From the NCBI RefSeq assembly GCF_024170225.1, contig NZ_JALJXU010000007.1:1-64000 (forward strand): a stretch of DNA of 64,000 bases, in the 5' to 3' direction. The position numbers and the translations under genes were made by a program. Shown piece by piece: positions 54,600 through 62,859 of the stretch; within the stretch, counting starts at the first letter, position 1; each line of letters starts with the position of its first letter. This DNA is from Streptococcus gallinaceus. GTDB lineage: Bacteria > Bacillota > Bacilli > Lactobacillales > Streptococcaceae. The notes beneath the pieces were generated by a model, which had not been told where the DNA came from, ran no database searches, and worked only from the letters and a program-made list of their open reading frames with translations.

Positions 54600-55046
54600 T
54601 TAGATAAGTCCTGAGATGTCAAGTACTTCTGGTTGTTGTGCTGCGTGAGTGTGCTCACCGCCAACGAAGACTTTCAATTTCATACCTTGTGCACGTCCAA
54701 GAGTGTTGTGTGGAAGCATGCCTTTAACTGATTTTTCGATCAAACGAACAGCATTTTTAGAACGAAGTTCACCTGCTGAGATTTGCTTCAATCCACCTGG
54801 GTGGTTTGAGTGAGTGTAGTAGATCTTATCAGTTGCTTTTTTACCAGTTAATTTAACTTTTTCAGCATTGATAACAATCACAAAGTCACCAGTATCAGTG
54901 TGTGGTGTGAAGGTTGGTTTGTTTTTTCCGCGAAGTACGCTAGCAACTACTGCAGAAAGACGCCCAAGAGGTACATCTGTTGCGTCAACAACGTACCATT
55001 TGCGTTCAACTTGGCCTGGTTTAGCCATGAAAGTTGTTTTGTTCAT
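54600..55046 (-). CDS. rplM: 50S ribosomal protein L13
   Basis: Large-subunit ribosomal protein of 148 residues from the ATG at 55046 ([20 protein letters not shown]), preceded by AGGAGA. The longer frame reaching 55193 covers the leader and is not coding. The family motif [16 protein letters not shown] is visible. Confidence 0.98.
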   Translation of the reverse strand: MNKTTFMAKPGQVERKWYVVDATDVPLGRLSAVVASVLRGKNKPTFTPHTDTGDFVIVINAEKVKLTGKKATDKIYYTHSNHPGGLKQISAGELRSKNAVRLIEKSVKGMLPHNTLGRAQGMKLKVFVGGEHTHAAQQPEVLDISGLI

Positions 55047-55157
55047 GATTTCTCCTATACGAATTCGTAATATTTGTTTACAAGGGTGATGGGTGTTCCG
55101 TCCCATCGAAGGTATTTGGAAGGTTCCGGGGCCTTTCAAATGGGGTAAACAATACCG
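55047..55157 (-). promoter_or_regulatory. rplM leader RNA (L13-leader-like)
   Basis: About 110 nt of untranslated, structured RNA between the promoter and rplM, with paired segments such as AAAGGCC/GGAACCTT and GATGGGACGGAACACCCATC. In Firmicutes rplM has an autoregulatory leader bound by L13; I assign it by position and folding, not by a covariance model. Confidence 0.55.
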
Positions 55158-55163
55158 CCTACT

Positions 55164-55193
55164 ATCATACCAAAAAATCATGTCTTCCGTCAA
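55164..55193 (-). promoter_or_regulatory. rplM-rpsI promoter
   Basis: TTGACG and TATGAT with 18-bp spacing on the minus strand, about 118 bp upstream of rplM. Confidence 0.7.
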
Positions 55194-55251
55194 GGGATTT
55201 AGATCTCTTTTTTTACTTTTCTTTTACAGACGAATCTTCCGTTTTCCCCAC

Positions 55252-55452
55252 CTATATTTCCCAAAATAATTCATCTAAAGTCTTGTCCAAAGCTTTGCAA
55301 ATAGCTATACACAAATTGATTGTTGGGTTGTAGTCCCCTTTTTCTACAGCAGCAATAGTCTGGCGTGATACACCAACCAAGTCTGCCAAGGCTTGCTGAG
55401 AAAGGTCTTTCCCCGCACGCGCTGCTTTTAGTCTGAGATTTTTACTCATCAT
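55252..55452 (-). CDS. Small XRE-family regulator
   Basis: A 66-residue single-domain helix-turn-helix protein (KDLSQQALADLVGVSRQTIA) of the type that controls neighbouring membrane-protein genes. It overlaps the upstream membrane gene by 11 bp, so it probably autoregulates this three-gene operon. Confidence 0.88.
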   Translation of the reverse strand: MMSKNLRLKAARAGKDLSQQALADLVGVSRQTIAAVEKGDYNPTINLCIAICKALDKTLDELFWEI

Positions 55453-55969
55453 CGTCTCTCCTCTCTCGCCACAAACGAATGGCCAAGATGATGATATTTT
55501 GCAGAGGAAAAAGTCCCAATAAGCAAATCATACCTAGACCACCTTTGGCAAACACATCCGCTGGATAATCTCCTTGCCATATCAAGAAAAGAGCGACGAC
55601 GACCATACAAGACGATAAGATGAAAAATTGTTTGGGCGAAATACCAACTTCTTTCTTATTAATAGGAAAATAAGCACCACTCCAGAGACTGTAGCCAACT
55701 TGTACACTGATGCCCACATACATCAGAAACCAAAAGTAAAATGCCTGTGGAAAACGAATACCTGCTAATTCTGCCAGCATATAAAGACAATAAAGGGCTG
55801 CTAGTAGGCTATAAAAAGCGTAGTTGTAGCCACGCCCGCGAAGGATTTGTTGATATTCATCGTATTCATTCTTAGGATAGACCGCAACGCCATCCCCATC
55901 CTTTTTCCGACGATAATAGAGCACACCTGCAATGGCTACCAACATTAGAATCAAAGGTAAGTAAATCAT
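55442..55969 (-). CDS. Hypothetical multi-pass membrane protein
   Basis: A 175-residue protein with five hydrophobic helices (about 2-18, 50-70, 78-98, 115-135, 143-163). Middle gene of a membrane-membrane-XRE operon, a layout common in streptococci. Function unknown. Confidence 0.75.
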   Translation of the reverse strand: MIYLPLILMLVAIAGVLYYRRKKDGDGVAVYPKNEYDEYQQILRGRGYNYAFYSLLAALYCLYMLAELAGIRFPQAFYFWFLMYVGISVQVGYSLWSGAYFPINKKEVGISPKQFFILSSCMVVVALFLIWQGDYPADVFAKGGLGMICLLGLFPLQNIIILAIRLWRERRDDDE

Positions 55970-55971
55970 GA

Positions 55972-56448
55972 CTAATCCTCCATTTCTTTTTTATCAAGAT
56001 ACTGGCGGTAGACCAAGGTAAGCCCTAAGACAGTCAACGTTACATCTAAAGCTAAAAACATCCCTGTTCCGCCAAAAGTGAAAAACTCTTTCCAACCCAA
56101 ACGAGCATTCACACTCTCTACAATACCCAAAACACTCATGCCTAGACCATATAGTAAAATAAATATACCTACCCATTTTCTCAACGGGCCAAATTTCTTA
56201 AAACGACTGTCGACCAGCGGATGAGCTCCCTTCAAGATAGCGTAAGAAGTCTGGATACACAGACCACCCCAGAAAGCAAGGGAAATCATGAATCCAGAGG
56301 TAATGCTCGCTCCCAAGTATCTGGTAACAAAGAAGCACAACCATAAAACAAAAATCATAAAACAAAATCCATACTGGTAACTTTTGAGGATAAACCCTCG
56401 CTGACGTTCATCAAAAACGACTGACTGTTCTTGTTTCTTCAGATTCAT
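55972..56448 (-). CDS. Hypothetical multi-pass membrane protein
   Basis: A 158-residue protein with four hydrophobic helices after a charged N-terminus (MNLKKQEQSVVFDERQRGFI). AAGGAG precedes the start. First gene of the same operon, 2 bp before the next gene. Function unknown; possibly a partner of the second membrane protein. Confidence 0.75.
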   Translation of the reverse strand: MNLKKQEQSVVFDERQRGFILKSYQYGFCFMIFVLWLCFFVTRYLGASITSGFMISLAFWGGLCIQTSYAILKGAHPLVDSRFKKFGPLRKWVGIFILLYGLGMSVLGIVESVNARLGWKEFFTFGGTGMFLALDVTLTVLGLTLVYRQYLDKKEMED

Positions 56449-56545
56449 AGTAAAACTCCTTGATCATTTTTATTTACCATTATCTTACTCTTTAAATAGA
56501 ATTTTGTCAACTATAATTAACATTTTGTTCTATATTTCATTCAAA

Positions 56546-56572
56546 AAAGAGAAACTTTTCAGCTTCTCTTTC
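56546..56572 (-). terminator. Terminator after degV
   Basis: AGAGAA / TTCTCT stem with a 10-nt loop followed by TTTTTT on the minus strand. Confidence 0.7.
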
Positions 56573-56579
56573 ATTATCA

Positions 56580-57440
56580 TCAACGTTTTGTTTTTCCAAT
56601 AGACTGAATCGCCAAGCTACCTGAACCAATATGACTGGACACAACTGGGCCGATATGGTTGACCAAGACAGTTTCAATCCCCTCTTGTGCAAGAAGGATA
56701 TTTTTCAATTCCTCAGCACCTTCATCATCTTTTGTATAGGCGACAATGACTGTCGAATCATCTAGATTTTCCATGGTTAATTTGACCATTTCTTTCATGG
56801 CTTTTTTACGGCCACGAATTTTTCCTGCTGCGTACAAGCGTCCTTCTGCATCAATAGAAATCATTGGTTTGATATTGATTAAACCACCAACCATTGCCGC
56901 AACTTTTGACAATCGACCACCACGCACCAAATGCTGCAAGTCATCAACCATCAAGTAGGTCTGGATACGAGGAGCCAGCTCCGCTATCTTTTCTAAAGTA
57001 CTGGAAAGGTCTTCTCCTGCTTCACGCGCCTCAACAGCCTTCATCACTAGGTACCCTTCTCCCATAGTGGCAGACTTACTATCAAATACCTCAATTCTTG
57101 CTTGAGGATGCTCATCCAAGACCATATCTCGGGCAATCGTTGCACTCTGATAAGTCCCTGACAAACCAGAAGAAAATGCGATATACAGCACATCCTGCCC
57201 TGCTGCAACAGCCTGACGAAAGGCCATCTCAAATTGACCAACATTGACCTGACTCGTCGTAGGCATGCCTCCCGCCTCCATTTTTTTCAATAAGGCTTGA
57301 CCAGTCATTTTCTGGTCACCTACCGTTTCGTAGGTCACGCCATCTAATTGTAAGGTGAGTCCCAAAACAGTGATATCATGGTCCTTCACCCACTGTTCCG
57401 GCAAATCTGCTGTCGAATCTGTCATAATCTTAAAGGTCAT
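56580..57440 (-). CDS. DegV family fatty-acid-binding protein
   Basis: A 286-residue DegV/EDD-fold protein. It begins with the typical MTFKIMTDSTADLPEQW and has the lipid-contact motif TSQVNVGQF and SSGLSGTYQSA. DegV (FakB) proteins bind a fatty acid for phosphorylation by FakA so that host or medium fatty acids enter phospholipids. It overlaps the NYN gene by 11 bp. Confidence 0.92.
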   Translation of the reverse strand: MTFKIMTDSTADLPEQWVKDHDITVLGLTLQLDGVTYETVGDQKMTGQALLKKMEAGGMPTTSQVNVGQFEMAFRQAVAAGQDVLYIAFSSGLSGTYQSATIARDMVLDEHPQARIEVFDSKSATMGEGYLVMKAVEAREAGEDLSSTLEKIAELAPRIQTYLMVDDLQHLVRGGRLSKVAAMVGGLINIKPMISIDAEGRLYAAGKIRGRKKAMKEMVKLTMENLDDSTVIVAYTKDDEGAEELKNILLAQEGIETVLVNHIGPVVSSHIGSGSLAIQSIGKTKR

Positions 57441-57954
57441 CTCTCATCTCCTTCATCATTTTTTCTAAAACCTGTAAATTACCGTCTGACCAAGGCGTCA
57501 ATCTCGGTGTATATAATTCTGTTTTGTCCACAAAGTGGTTGAGCTCTTTTTTAACATTGGAAACTCGTTGCTCCAATTCACGCGCCGATACACGCAAAGC
57601 CCCCTGCGAAAAGACTACCCACTGCTCATTTAAGTCGCTGGTCGCAACCGACACCGTCAGCTGGGAAGTATTGAGTTCTGCACTCATCCGTTCGATATAA
57701 GTATCCGCGGTTTCATCTTCTTCTGTGAAGATAACTGTTACATTAAACTCATCATATCGTTGGCGCAGGCCTGGGACGTGCTGAGCATCAAATACACAGA
57801 TAACTTCTATTTTTTCAAACGAAGCGTAGTTAGACAGTTTATTGAGCAAAATCGTTCGCGCCTGGTCTAACTTCCCTTGCTTAAAGGCTTGTTTGGTTGA
57901 TTGCCAGAAAGCAATCATGTTGTAGCCGTCAACCAGTAAAATCTTTTCGTTCAT
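57430..57954 (-). CDS. NYN-domain (YacP/Rae1-like) ribonuclease
   Basis: A 174-residue PIN-like/NYN nuclease. The N-terminal acidic motif (LLVDGYNMIAFW, Asp at about 8) and the VATSDLNEQWVVFSQGA segment match YacP; the Bacillus homologue Rae1 cuts mRNA in the ribosome A site. Adjacent to rlmB, as in many Firmicutes. Confidence 0.88.
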   Translation of the reverse strand: MNEKILLVDGYNMIAFWQSTKQAFKQGKLDQARTILLNKLSNYASFEKIEVICVFDAQHVPGLRQRYDEFNVTVIFTEEDETADTYIERMSAELNTSQLTVSVATSDLNEQWVVFSQGALRVSARELEQRVSNVKKELNHFVDKTELYTPRLTPWSDGNLQVLEKMMKEMRDDL

Positions 57955-58683
57955 TTAAAGCTTATTTCTGAATACTTCATACATGAGCACAGCTGCCGCC
58001 ACAGAGGCATTGAGACTCTGTACATGTCCCTTCATGGGAATGGTAATCATCTCATCGACCTGTTTTTTGATATTGGGTGAAATCCCTTTTCCTTCATTTC
58101 CAACAATCAAAGCCAACTTGCCCGCTGTATTCCACTTGTGACTTGGTGTGCCGTTCATATCGGTACCAAAAACCCAGAACCCTTTTTCTTTCAGCACATC
58201 TAGAGTCTGGCTGAGATTGGTCACACGCGCAATAGGAACGTGAGCCACCGCACCAGTCGACGTTTTGGACACAACCGGAGTCACCCCAACAGCCCGATGC
58301 TTGGGAATGATGATGCCGGCTACTTGCGTGGCATCCGCAGTCCGTAAAATCGAACCAAAATTATGGGGGTCTGTCAAACCATCTAAAATCAAGAGAAGCG
58401 GATTTTCTTCCTGGTCAGCCTTGTCCAAGATAAGCGACAAGTCTGCATAGGCAAACTCCGATACACGCAAGACAAAGCCTTGGTGCACCGCCCCCTCTGT
58501 CATCTCCGATAAAGATTTCTTTGGTGTCCAAGAAATCGACACTTTCTTTTCGGCAGCAAGGGCTTTTATTTTCTCTACATTTTTTCCGCGCAAATCGTCT
58601 TGGATATAGAGTTTATTACCTGTGTTGGCTTCTAAACTCTCCACGACTGCATGTACGCCATATACGATATCATTCTGTTCCAT
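57955..58683 (-). CDS. rlmB: 23S rRNA (guanosine-2'-O)-methyltransferase RlmB (TrmH/SpoU family)
   Basis: SPOUT-class rRNA methyltransferase. From the ATG at 58683 (MEQNDIVYGVHAVVESLEAN) it has 242 residues: an N-terminal L30e-like RNA-binding domain and a SpoU domain with motifs LDGLTDPHNFGSILRTAD, VGNEGKGIS and QSLNASVAAAVLMYE. The frame upstream to 58812 overlaps the divergent gene's promoter and is not used. It abuts the NYN gene. Confidence 0.93.
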   Translation of the reverse strand: MEQNDIVYGVHAVVESLEANTGNKLYIQDDLRGKNVEKIKALAAEKKVSISWTPKKSLSEMTEGAVHQGFVLRVSEFAYADLSLILDKADQEENPLLLILDGLTDPHNFGSILRTADATQVAGIIIPKHRAVGVTPVVSKTSTGAVAHVPIARVTNLSQTLDVLKEKGFWVFGTDMNGTPSHKWNTAGKLALIVGNEGKGISPNIKKQVDEMITIPMKGHVQSLNASVAAAVLMYEVFRNKL

Positions 58684-58759
58684 GATTCCATTATAGCATA
58701 GAAGACATGGTCTTTTGAGATTTATGATACAATATTTTAATACTGATAGGAGATTTTTT

Positions 58760-59722
58760 ATGCCCATTCTTGATCGTACTGTGAAACTGATCCTTGCAAC
58801 CGTTCTTTCCATCTATTTAGCCCGATGGTTAGGTCTGACCTATGCCACCTCGGCTGGGATTATTGCCATCTTGAGTGTCCTCGATACGCGCAAGTCTTCG
58901 CTAAAAATGGCAAGCAACCGACTTTTTTCAACTCTCTTAGCCCTGGCCATCGCCTGGCTAACCTTTTTCTTACTTGGATTTGACTTCTGGACTTTGGCCA
59001 TCTACTTGGCAGTCTACGTCCCTCTGGCCTATCATTACGGCTGGGAAGCTGGAATCGCTCCGTCAACGGTCCTCGTGACTCACTTACTTTTAGAAAAGGA
59101 TATTTCGATTGGATTTTTGGGAAATGAGCTGGCGCTCTTTCTGATTGGGGCTGGTCTAGCACTCATTTGCAATATCTATATGCCCTCTCAAAACAATCAA
59201 ATCCAAGCCTATCACCAAAAAGTGGAAGACCTACTCAAACAAATCCTCCTCCGTTTTGAATCCTTTCTACAAGACGGCGATGGACGCAATGATGCTCAGC
59301 TGATCAATCAGCTTGACCAACTACTGCAAGAAGCCCTTTCCGTTGTCTATCTCGACCGCCACAATCAACTCTTCAACCAGACCAATTACCAAGTGCACTA
59401 TTTCGAAATGCGTGCAGCTCAAAATAAAATCTTGCGCCGCATGGCTGTAAGTATCAATAAATGCCTGCTAGACGGCCGCGAAAGTATCATTTTAGCCAGT
59501 CTATTTGAACGCACTGCCCAGCAATTAAGTCAAGAAAACTCTGCCTATGAACTCTTGACGGATATTGAACTCTTCCACCAAACATTCCGCGAGCGCCCCT
59601 TGCCACAAAGTCGACAAGAATTTGAAACACGCGCTACACTCTTTCAACTCCTGCATGATATGGAAGAATTCATCCGCCTGAAAGTCGATTTTTACGAAAC
59701 CTATCGCCATAATTGGATGTAA
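58760..59722 (+). CDS. FUSC/aromatic acid exporter-like membrane protein
   Basis: A 320-residue protein from the ATG at 58760 (MPILDRTVKLILATVLSIYL; AGGAGA upstream). An N-terminal block of about five helices (1-145) matches the ArAE_1/FUSC family, and a C-terminal helical cytoplasmic domain (about 150-318) follows. Family members are proposed efflux proteins; substrate unknown. Divergent from rlmB. Confidence 0.85.
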   Translation: MPILDRTVKLILATVLSIYLARWLGLTYATSAGIIAILSVLDTRKSSLKMASNRLFSTLLALAIAWLTFFLLGFDFWTLAIYLAVYVPLAYHYGWEAGIAPSTVLVTHLLLEKDISIGFLGNELALFLIGAGLALICNIYMPSQNNQIQAYHQKVEDLLKQILLRFESFLQDGDGRNDAQLINQLDQLLQEALSVVYLDRHNQLFNQTNYQVHYFEMRAAQNKILRRMAVSINKCLLDGRESIILASLFERTAQQLSQENSAYELLTDIELFHQTFRERPLPQSRQEFETRATLFQLLHDMEEFIRLKVDFYETYRHNWM

Positions 59723-59751
59723 AAAAAGGAACCATTTGGTTCCTTTTTTGT
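59722..59751. terminator. Bidirectional terminator
   Basis: AAAAAAGGAACC / GGTTCCTTTTTT with an ATTT loop, between two convergent genes. Confidence 0.93.
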
Positions 59752-59755
59752 ATTC

Positions 59756-60889
59756 TTAAACGATTGATTTGCTTGTTGCATCGTCGAAGAAGTGTGCTTT
59801 GTTCAAGTTGAATGCCAATTTCACGTGTTCACCTGGACGGTGGAAATCACGAGCATCAACACGAGATACGAATTCTGTTTCGCCAACTTTACTGTAAAGC
59901 ATTGTTTCTGCACCAAGTAATTCAGATACGACAACTTCAGCTGTAATCACGCTTTCTGGGTAAGTTTCCAATTCCAAAGCAGATGCTTTGATGTCTTCTG
60001 GGCGGATACCAAGTGTGAATGATTTACCATTATAGCCTTTGTCTTCCAATTGTTTGCGACGTCCTTCTGGCAATCTTACTGAGAAGCTTGATCCACTTGA
60101 CAAGACACCATCTTGCAATGTTACTGGGAAGAAGTTCATAGCTGGACTACCGATAAAGCTGGCTACAAATTTGTTGACTGGTGAGTTGTAAAGTTCTTCA
60201 GGTGTACCGATTTGCTCAATACGACCGATTGTACCTGTACCAGCTTCATTTTTTGTTGCTGACATGATAACGATACGGTCAGCCAAGGTCATAGCTTCTG
60301 TTTGGTCGTGGGTTACGTAGATAGTTGTTGCGCCGATACGACGGTGGATTTTCGCAATTTCTGTACGCATAGATACACGAAGTTTTGCATCCAAGTTTGA
60401 CAAAGGTTCATCCATCAAGAACACTTTTGCATCACGGACAATGGCACGTCCCATGGCAACACGTTGACGTTGACCACCTGAAAGGTCAGCTGGTTTACGT
60501 TGTAAGAATTCAGTCAATCCAAGAATTTCAGCTGCTTCTTCTACACGTTTTTTGATTTCGTCTTTGCTGTATTTGCGCAATTTAAGACCAAAAGCCATGT
60601 TGTCATAGACAGTCATGTGTGGGTAGAGGGCGTAGTTTTGGAAAACCATGGCAATGTCACGATCTTTAGGAGCGACATCGTTCATGAGCACATCATCAAT
60701 GTATGCTTCCCCTTCTGTAATATCTTCCAAACCGGCAATCATACGAAGAGTAGTTGATTTACCACAACCTGAAGGACCTACGAAAACGATAAATTCTTTG
60801 TCTTTGATGTCCAAGTTGAAGTCTTCAACTGAATAGTGCTCGCTATTTGGGTATTTTTTGTAAATGTTTTTTAGATTAAGTTGAACCAT
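59756..60889 (-). CDS. msmK: Multiple-sugar ABC transporter ATP-binding protein MsmK
   Basis: A 377-residue CUT1-family ATPase (MalK/UgpC-like): Walker A GPSGCGKST, signature LSGGQRQR, Walker B VFLMDEPLSNLDAK, and a C-terminal TOBE/regulatory domain (GIRPEDI). In streptococci one MsmK energises several carbohydrate importers encoded elsewhere, which fits its solitary position. Confidence 0.93.
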   Translation of the reverse strand: MVQLNLKNIYKKYPNSEHYSVEDFNLDIKDKEFIVFVGPSGCGKSTTLRMIAGLEDITEGEAYIDDVLMNDVAPKDRDIAMVFQNYALYPHMTVYDNMAFGLKLRKYSKDEIKKRVEEAAEILGLTEFLQRKPADLSGGQRQRVAMGRAIVRDAKVFLMDEPLSNLDAKLRVSMRTEIAKIHRRIGATTIYVTHDQTEAMTLADRIVIMSATKNEAGTGTIGRIEQIGTPEELYNSPVNKFVASFIGSPAMNFFPVTLQDGVLSSGSSFSVRLPEGRRKQLEDKGYNGKSFTLGIRPEDIKASALELETYPESVITAEVVVSELLGAETMLYSKVGETEFVSRVDARDFHRPGEHVKLAFNLNKAHFFDDATSKSIV

Positions 60890-61005
60890 GTTCTGACTCC
60901 TTTTCTTTCGATGGTTTTATTGTAAATGAAAACGCTTTACAAAGCCATGGCAAGTCGCCCAAATTTTGTAAGCGTTTTTGTGCACCTTGACAAAAGGAAA
61001 AAATT

Positions 61006-61533
61006 CTACTGCTCCAGCTCAAAACACCCTTCCTCCAGCAGCTGTTCGAGCACCCGTGCTTCCCGTTCAAACATGGATGAGTCGTATGGCGTTTGGCCTA
61101 CCGAGCGATTTTTTGTAATGGCTTGGTGCGGATTGACATAGACCAAATGGTAGCCTTCATCACTTTCATAGGAATCGAGATTTTTCGGGAGTACTTGTCC
61201 ATCTACCTGACAAATGTAGTAGAAATTATCCTGGACAAAGCACTGGTCTGGATCTTGGATACTGCGTAATTTTCGGTGAACATAGCCGTACTCCTCCACC
61301 GTATGTCTCAACACCTGTAGACCAACTTCCTCTAAGGTCTCTCTCAAAAGCGCATCAATCGGATGTTCATTCGCTTCAATCCCCCCACCGGGAAATTTAT
61401 AGTAATCATATTTGGCGCTATGTACCATGGCTACTTTCCCATCGGTGATAATAATACTTCTGGCAGAATTTCGCACATAGGTATAGGTACAATCTTGATA
61501 ATCCTTTTGATCCATTGCAAATAATAGTCGCAT
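61006..61533 (-). CDS. NUDIX hydrolase
   Basis: A 175-residue NUDIX-fold protein with the full Nudix box (GGGIEANEHPIDALLRETLE then EVGL). Substrate not predictable. It lies between msmK and the CdaR-like regulator on the same strand. Confidence 0.88.
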   Translation of the reverse strand: MRLLFAMDQKDYQDCTYTYVRNSARSIIITDGKVAMVHSAKYDYYKFPGGGIEANEHPIDALLRETLEEVGLQVLRHTVEEYGYVHRKLRSIQDPDQCFVQDNFYYICQVDGQVLPKNLDSYESDEGYHLVYVNPHQAITKNRSVGQTPYDSSMFEREARVLEQLLEEGCFELEQ

Positions 61534-61550
61534 CGTTTTTCCCTCTCTAT

Positions 61551-61578
61551 AAAAAAGATTGGTTACCCAACCTTTTAA
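61551..61578 (-). terminator. Terminator of the CdaR-like gene
   Basis: AGGTTGG / CCAATCT stem with a GTAA loop followed by TTTTTT on the minus strand; it overlaps the stop codon. Confidence 0.65.
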
Positions 61579-62429
61579 AATAAATCATCTAAAACCAAAC
61601 TATAGCACAGGGTCAGGTCCGTAAGCTCCTTGAGCTGCAAGCCTGTCAATTCATGCCATTTTTCCAGTCGATATTGGAGCGTATTGCGATGCAGGTACAG
61701 CTTTTGAGCCGCCTTGGTCGCTACTGCCGACTCTTCCCATAAAGCCAATATAATCTCTGTCAGCTGATCCTGTTCCAAGATGAGATTCCGCAGGTGGCTA
61801 GCCAGTACAGGCAAAAACTCCCCTTTTGTCTGCCCCCATAAAAACAGTTTACTAAAGGTCAAGACCATTGTTTGATTATAGCTCTCCTGCCACTTGGAAA
61901 AGAGACTTTGTTCCGCTTGAAAAAGTGAGGGCCAAGCCTTTTGATCCGCTTCCTGCCAAATCTGTCCCAGAAAACAGGTCAAACGAACATCAAAATCAAT
62001 CTCCAGCGCTTGAATACTCTCTGACAAGATATCGTAAATCGCAAGCCCTTGCTCTTGGTCAAGGACAAAAATCAGATTTCCATTCGGAAGCTGAAATCGG
62101 CCAAGCGTATTGGATAAGAGTTCCGCCATCATATCCAGCCAGTCATCCGATGCCTGCTTCCAAGTCCGAACGTGTAGGAACTGAATTTTCCTTACAGATT
62201 GGGGAACCGTCCCCTTCTCCCACACTAAATACTCAGCCCAAGGACTCGAGGTTTTAGGATATATCACTGGGGAAAAAAGAGCCAGCAAAGCCTCTTCTCT
62301 CGCAGTCAACTCCTCCTTATCAAACTCCATCCAGTGACCATCTGGCAGAGCGAGATAGGATTTTTTACTATTTTCTTGAGGCCGACTCACTCGCCTTGCG
62401 CCTGGAAAAATTGCTGCAATGTCCTCCAT
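61575..62429 (-). CDS. CdaR/PucR-like transcriptional regulator
   Basis: About 284 residues from the ATG at 62429 (MEDIAAIFPGARRVSRPQEN; GAGAGG upstream). The C-terminal helix-turn-helix of the PucR/HTH_30 type is clear (KLYLHRNTLQYRLEKWHELTG). The N-terminal and middle regions are of unknown ligand specificity. A longer frame to 62498 would overlap mrnC. Target genes unknown. Confidence 0.82.
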   Translation of the reverse strand: MEDIAAIFPGARRVSRPQENSKKSYLALPDGHWMEFDKEELTAREEALLALFSPVIYPKTSSPWAEYLVWEKGTVPQSVRKIQFLHVRTWKQASDDWLDMMAELLSNTLGRFQLPNGNLIFVLDQEQGLAIYDILSESIQALEIDFDVRLTCFLGQIWQEADQKAWPSLFQAEQSLFSKWQESYNQTMVLTFSKLFLWGQTKGEFLPVLASHLRNLILEQDQLTEIILALWEESAVATKAAQKLYLHRNTLQYRLEKWHELTGLQLKELTDLTLCYSLVLDDLF

Positions 62430-62457
62430 CCTCTCGTCCTTTCCTTTCTCAAAACTT

Positions 62458-62859
62458 CTAGCGTGCTCGATTTTCAACCTGACAAATACACCAGTCAATT
62501 AAAACTTCCAATCGCTCAATTTGCTCCGTCATGTGCAGATAGCCCATGACCGCTTCAAAACCCGTTGACATCTTATAGGTAATGACATCCGTATTTTTAG
62601 CTTTGGTGTGACTGCTGGCATTCCGCCCGCGTTTATAGATTTCTTCTTCTTTTTCTGTCAATAGCTGGGCGTCCAACATGGCTTGAACCAGCATAGCCTG
62701 TGCCTTGGCAGAGACATATTGCGTCGCCAGCCTGTGCAATTGATTGGGCTTGGTTTGCCCTTGAAAAATCAAATGACGGCGGACATAGAGCGAATAAACC
62801 GCATCCCCTTCAAAAGCAAGGGCAATCCCGTTGATGAGATTGGCATCAAATTTAGTCAC
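62458..62859 (-). CDS. mrnC: Mini-ribonuclease III (MrnC)
   Basis: A 133-residue RNase III catalytic domain without the double-stranded RNA-binding domain; in Firmicutes it matures 23S rRNA ends. It begins NGIALAFEGDAVYSLYVRRH with the RNase III signature acid residues. It overlaps the cysS 3' end by 8 bp, the standard cysS-mrnC order. Confidence 0.93.
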   Translation of the reverse strand: MTKFDANLINGIALAFEGDAVYSLYVRRHLIFQGQTKPNQLHRLATQYVSAKAQAMLVQAMLDAQLLTEKEEEIYKRGRNASSHTKAKNTDVITYKMSTGFEAVMGYLHMTEQIERLEVLIDWCICQVENRAR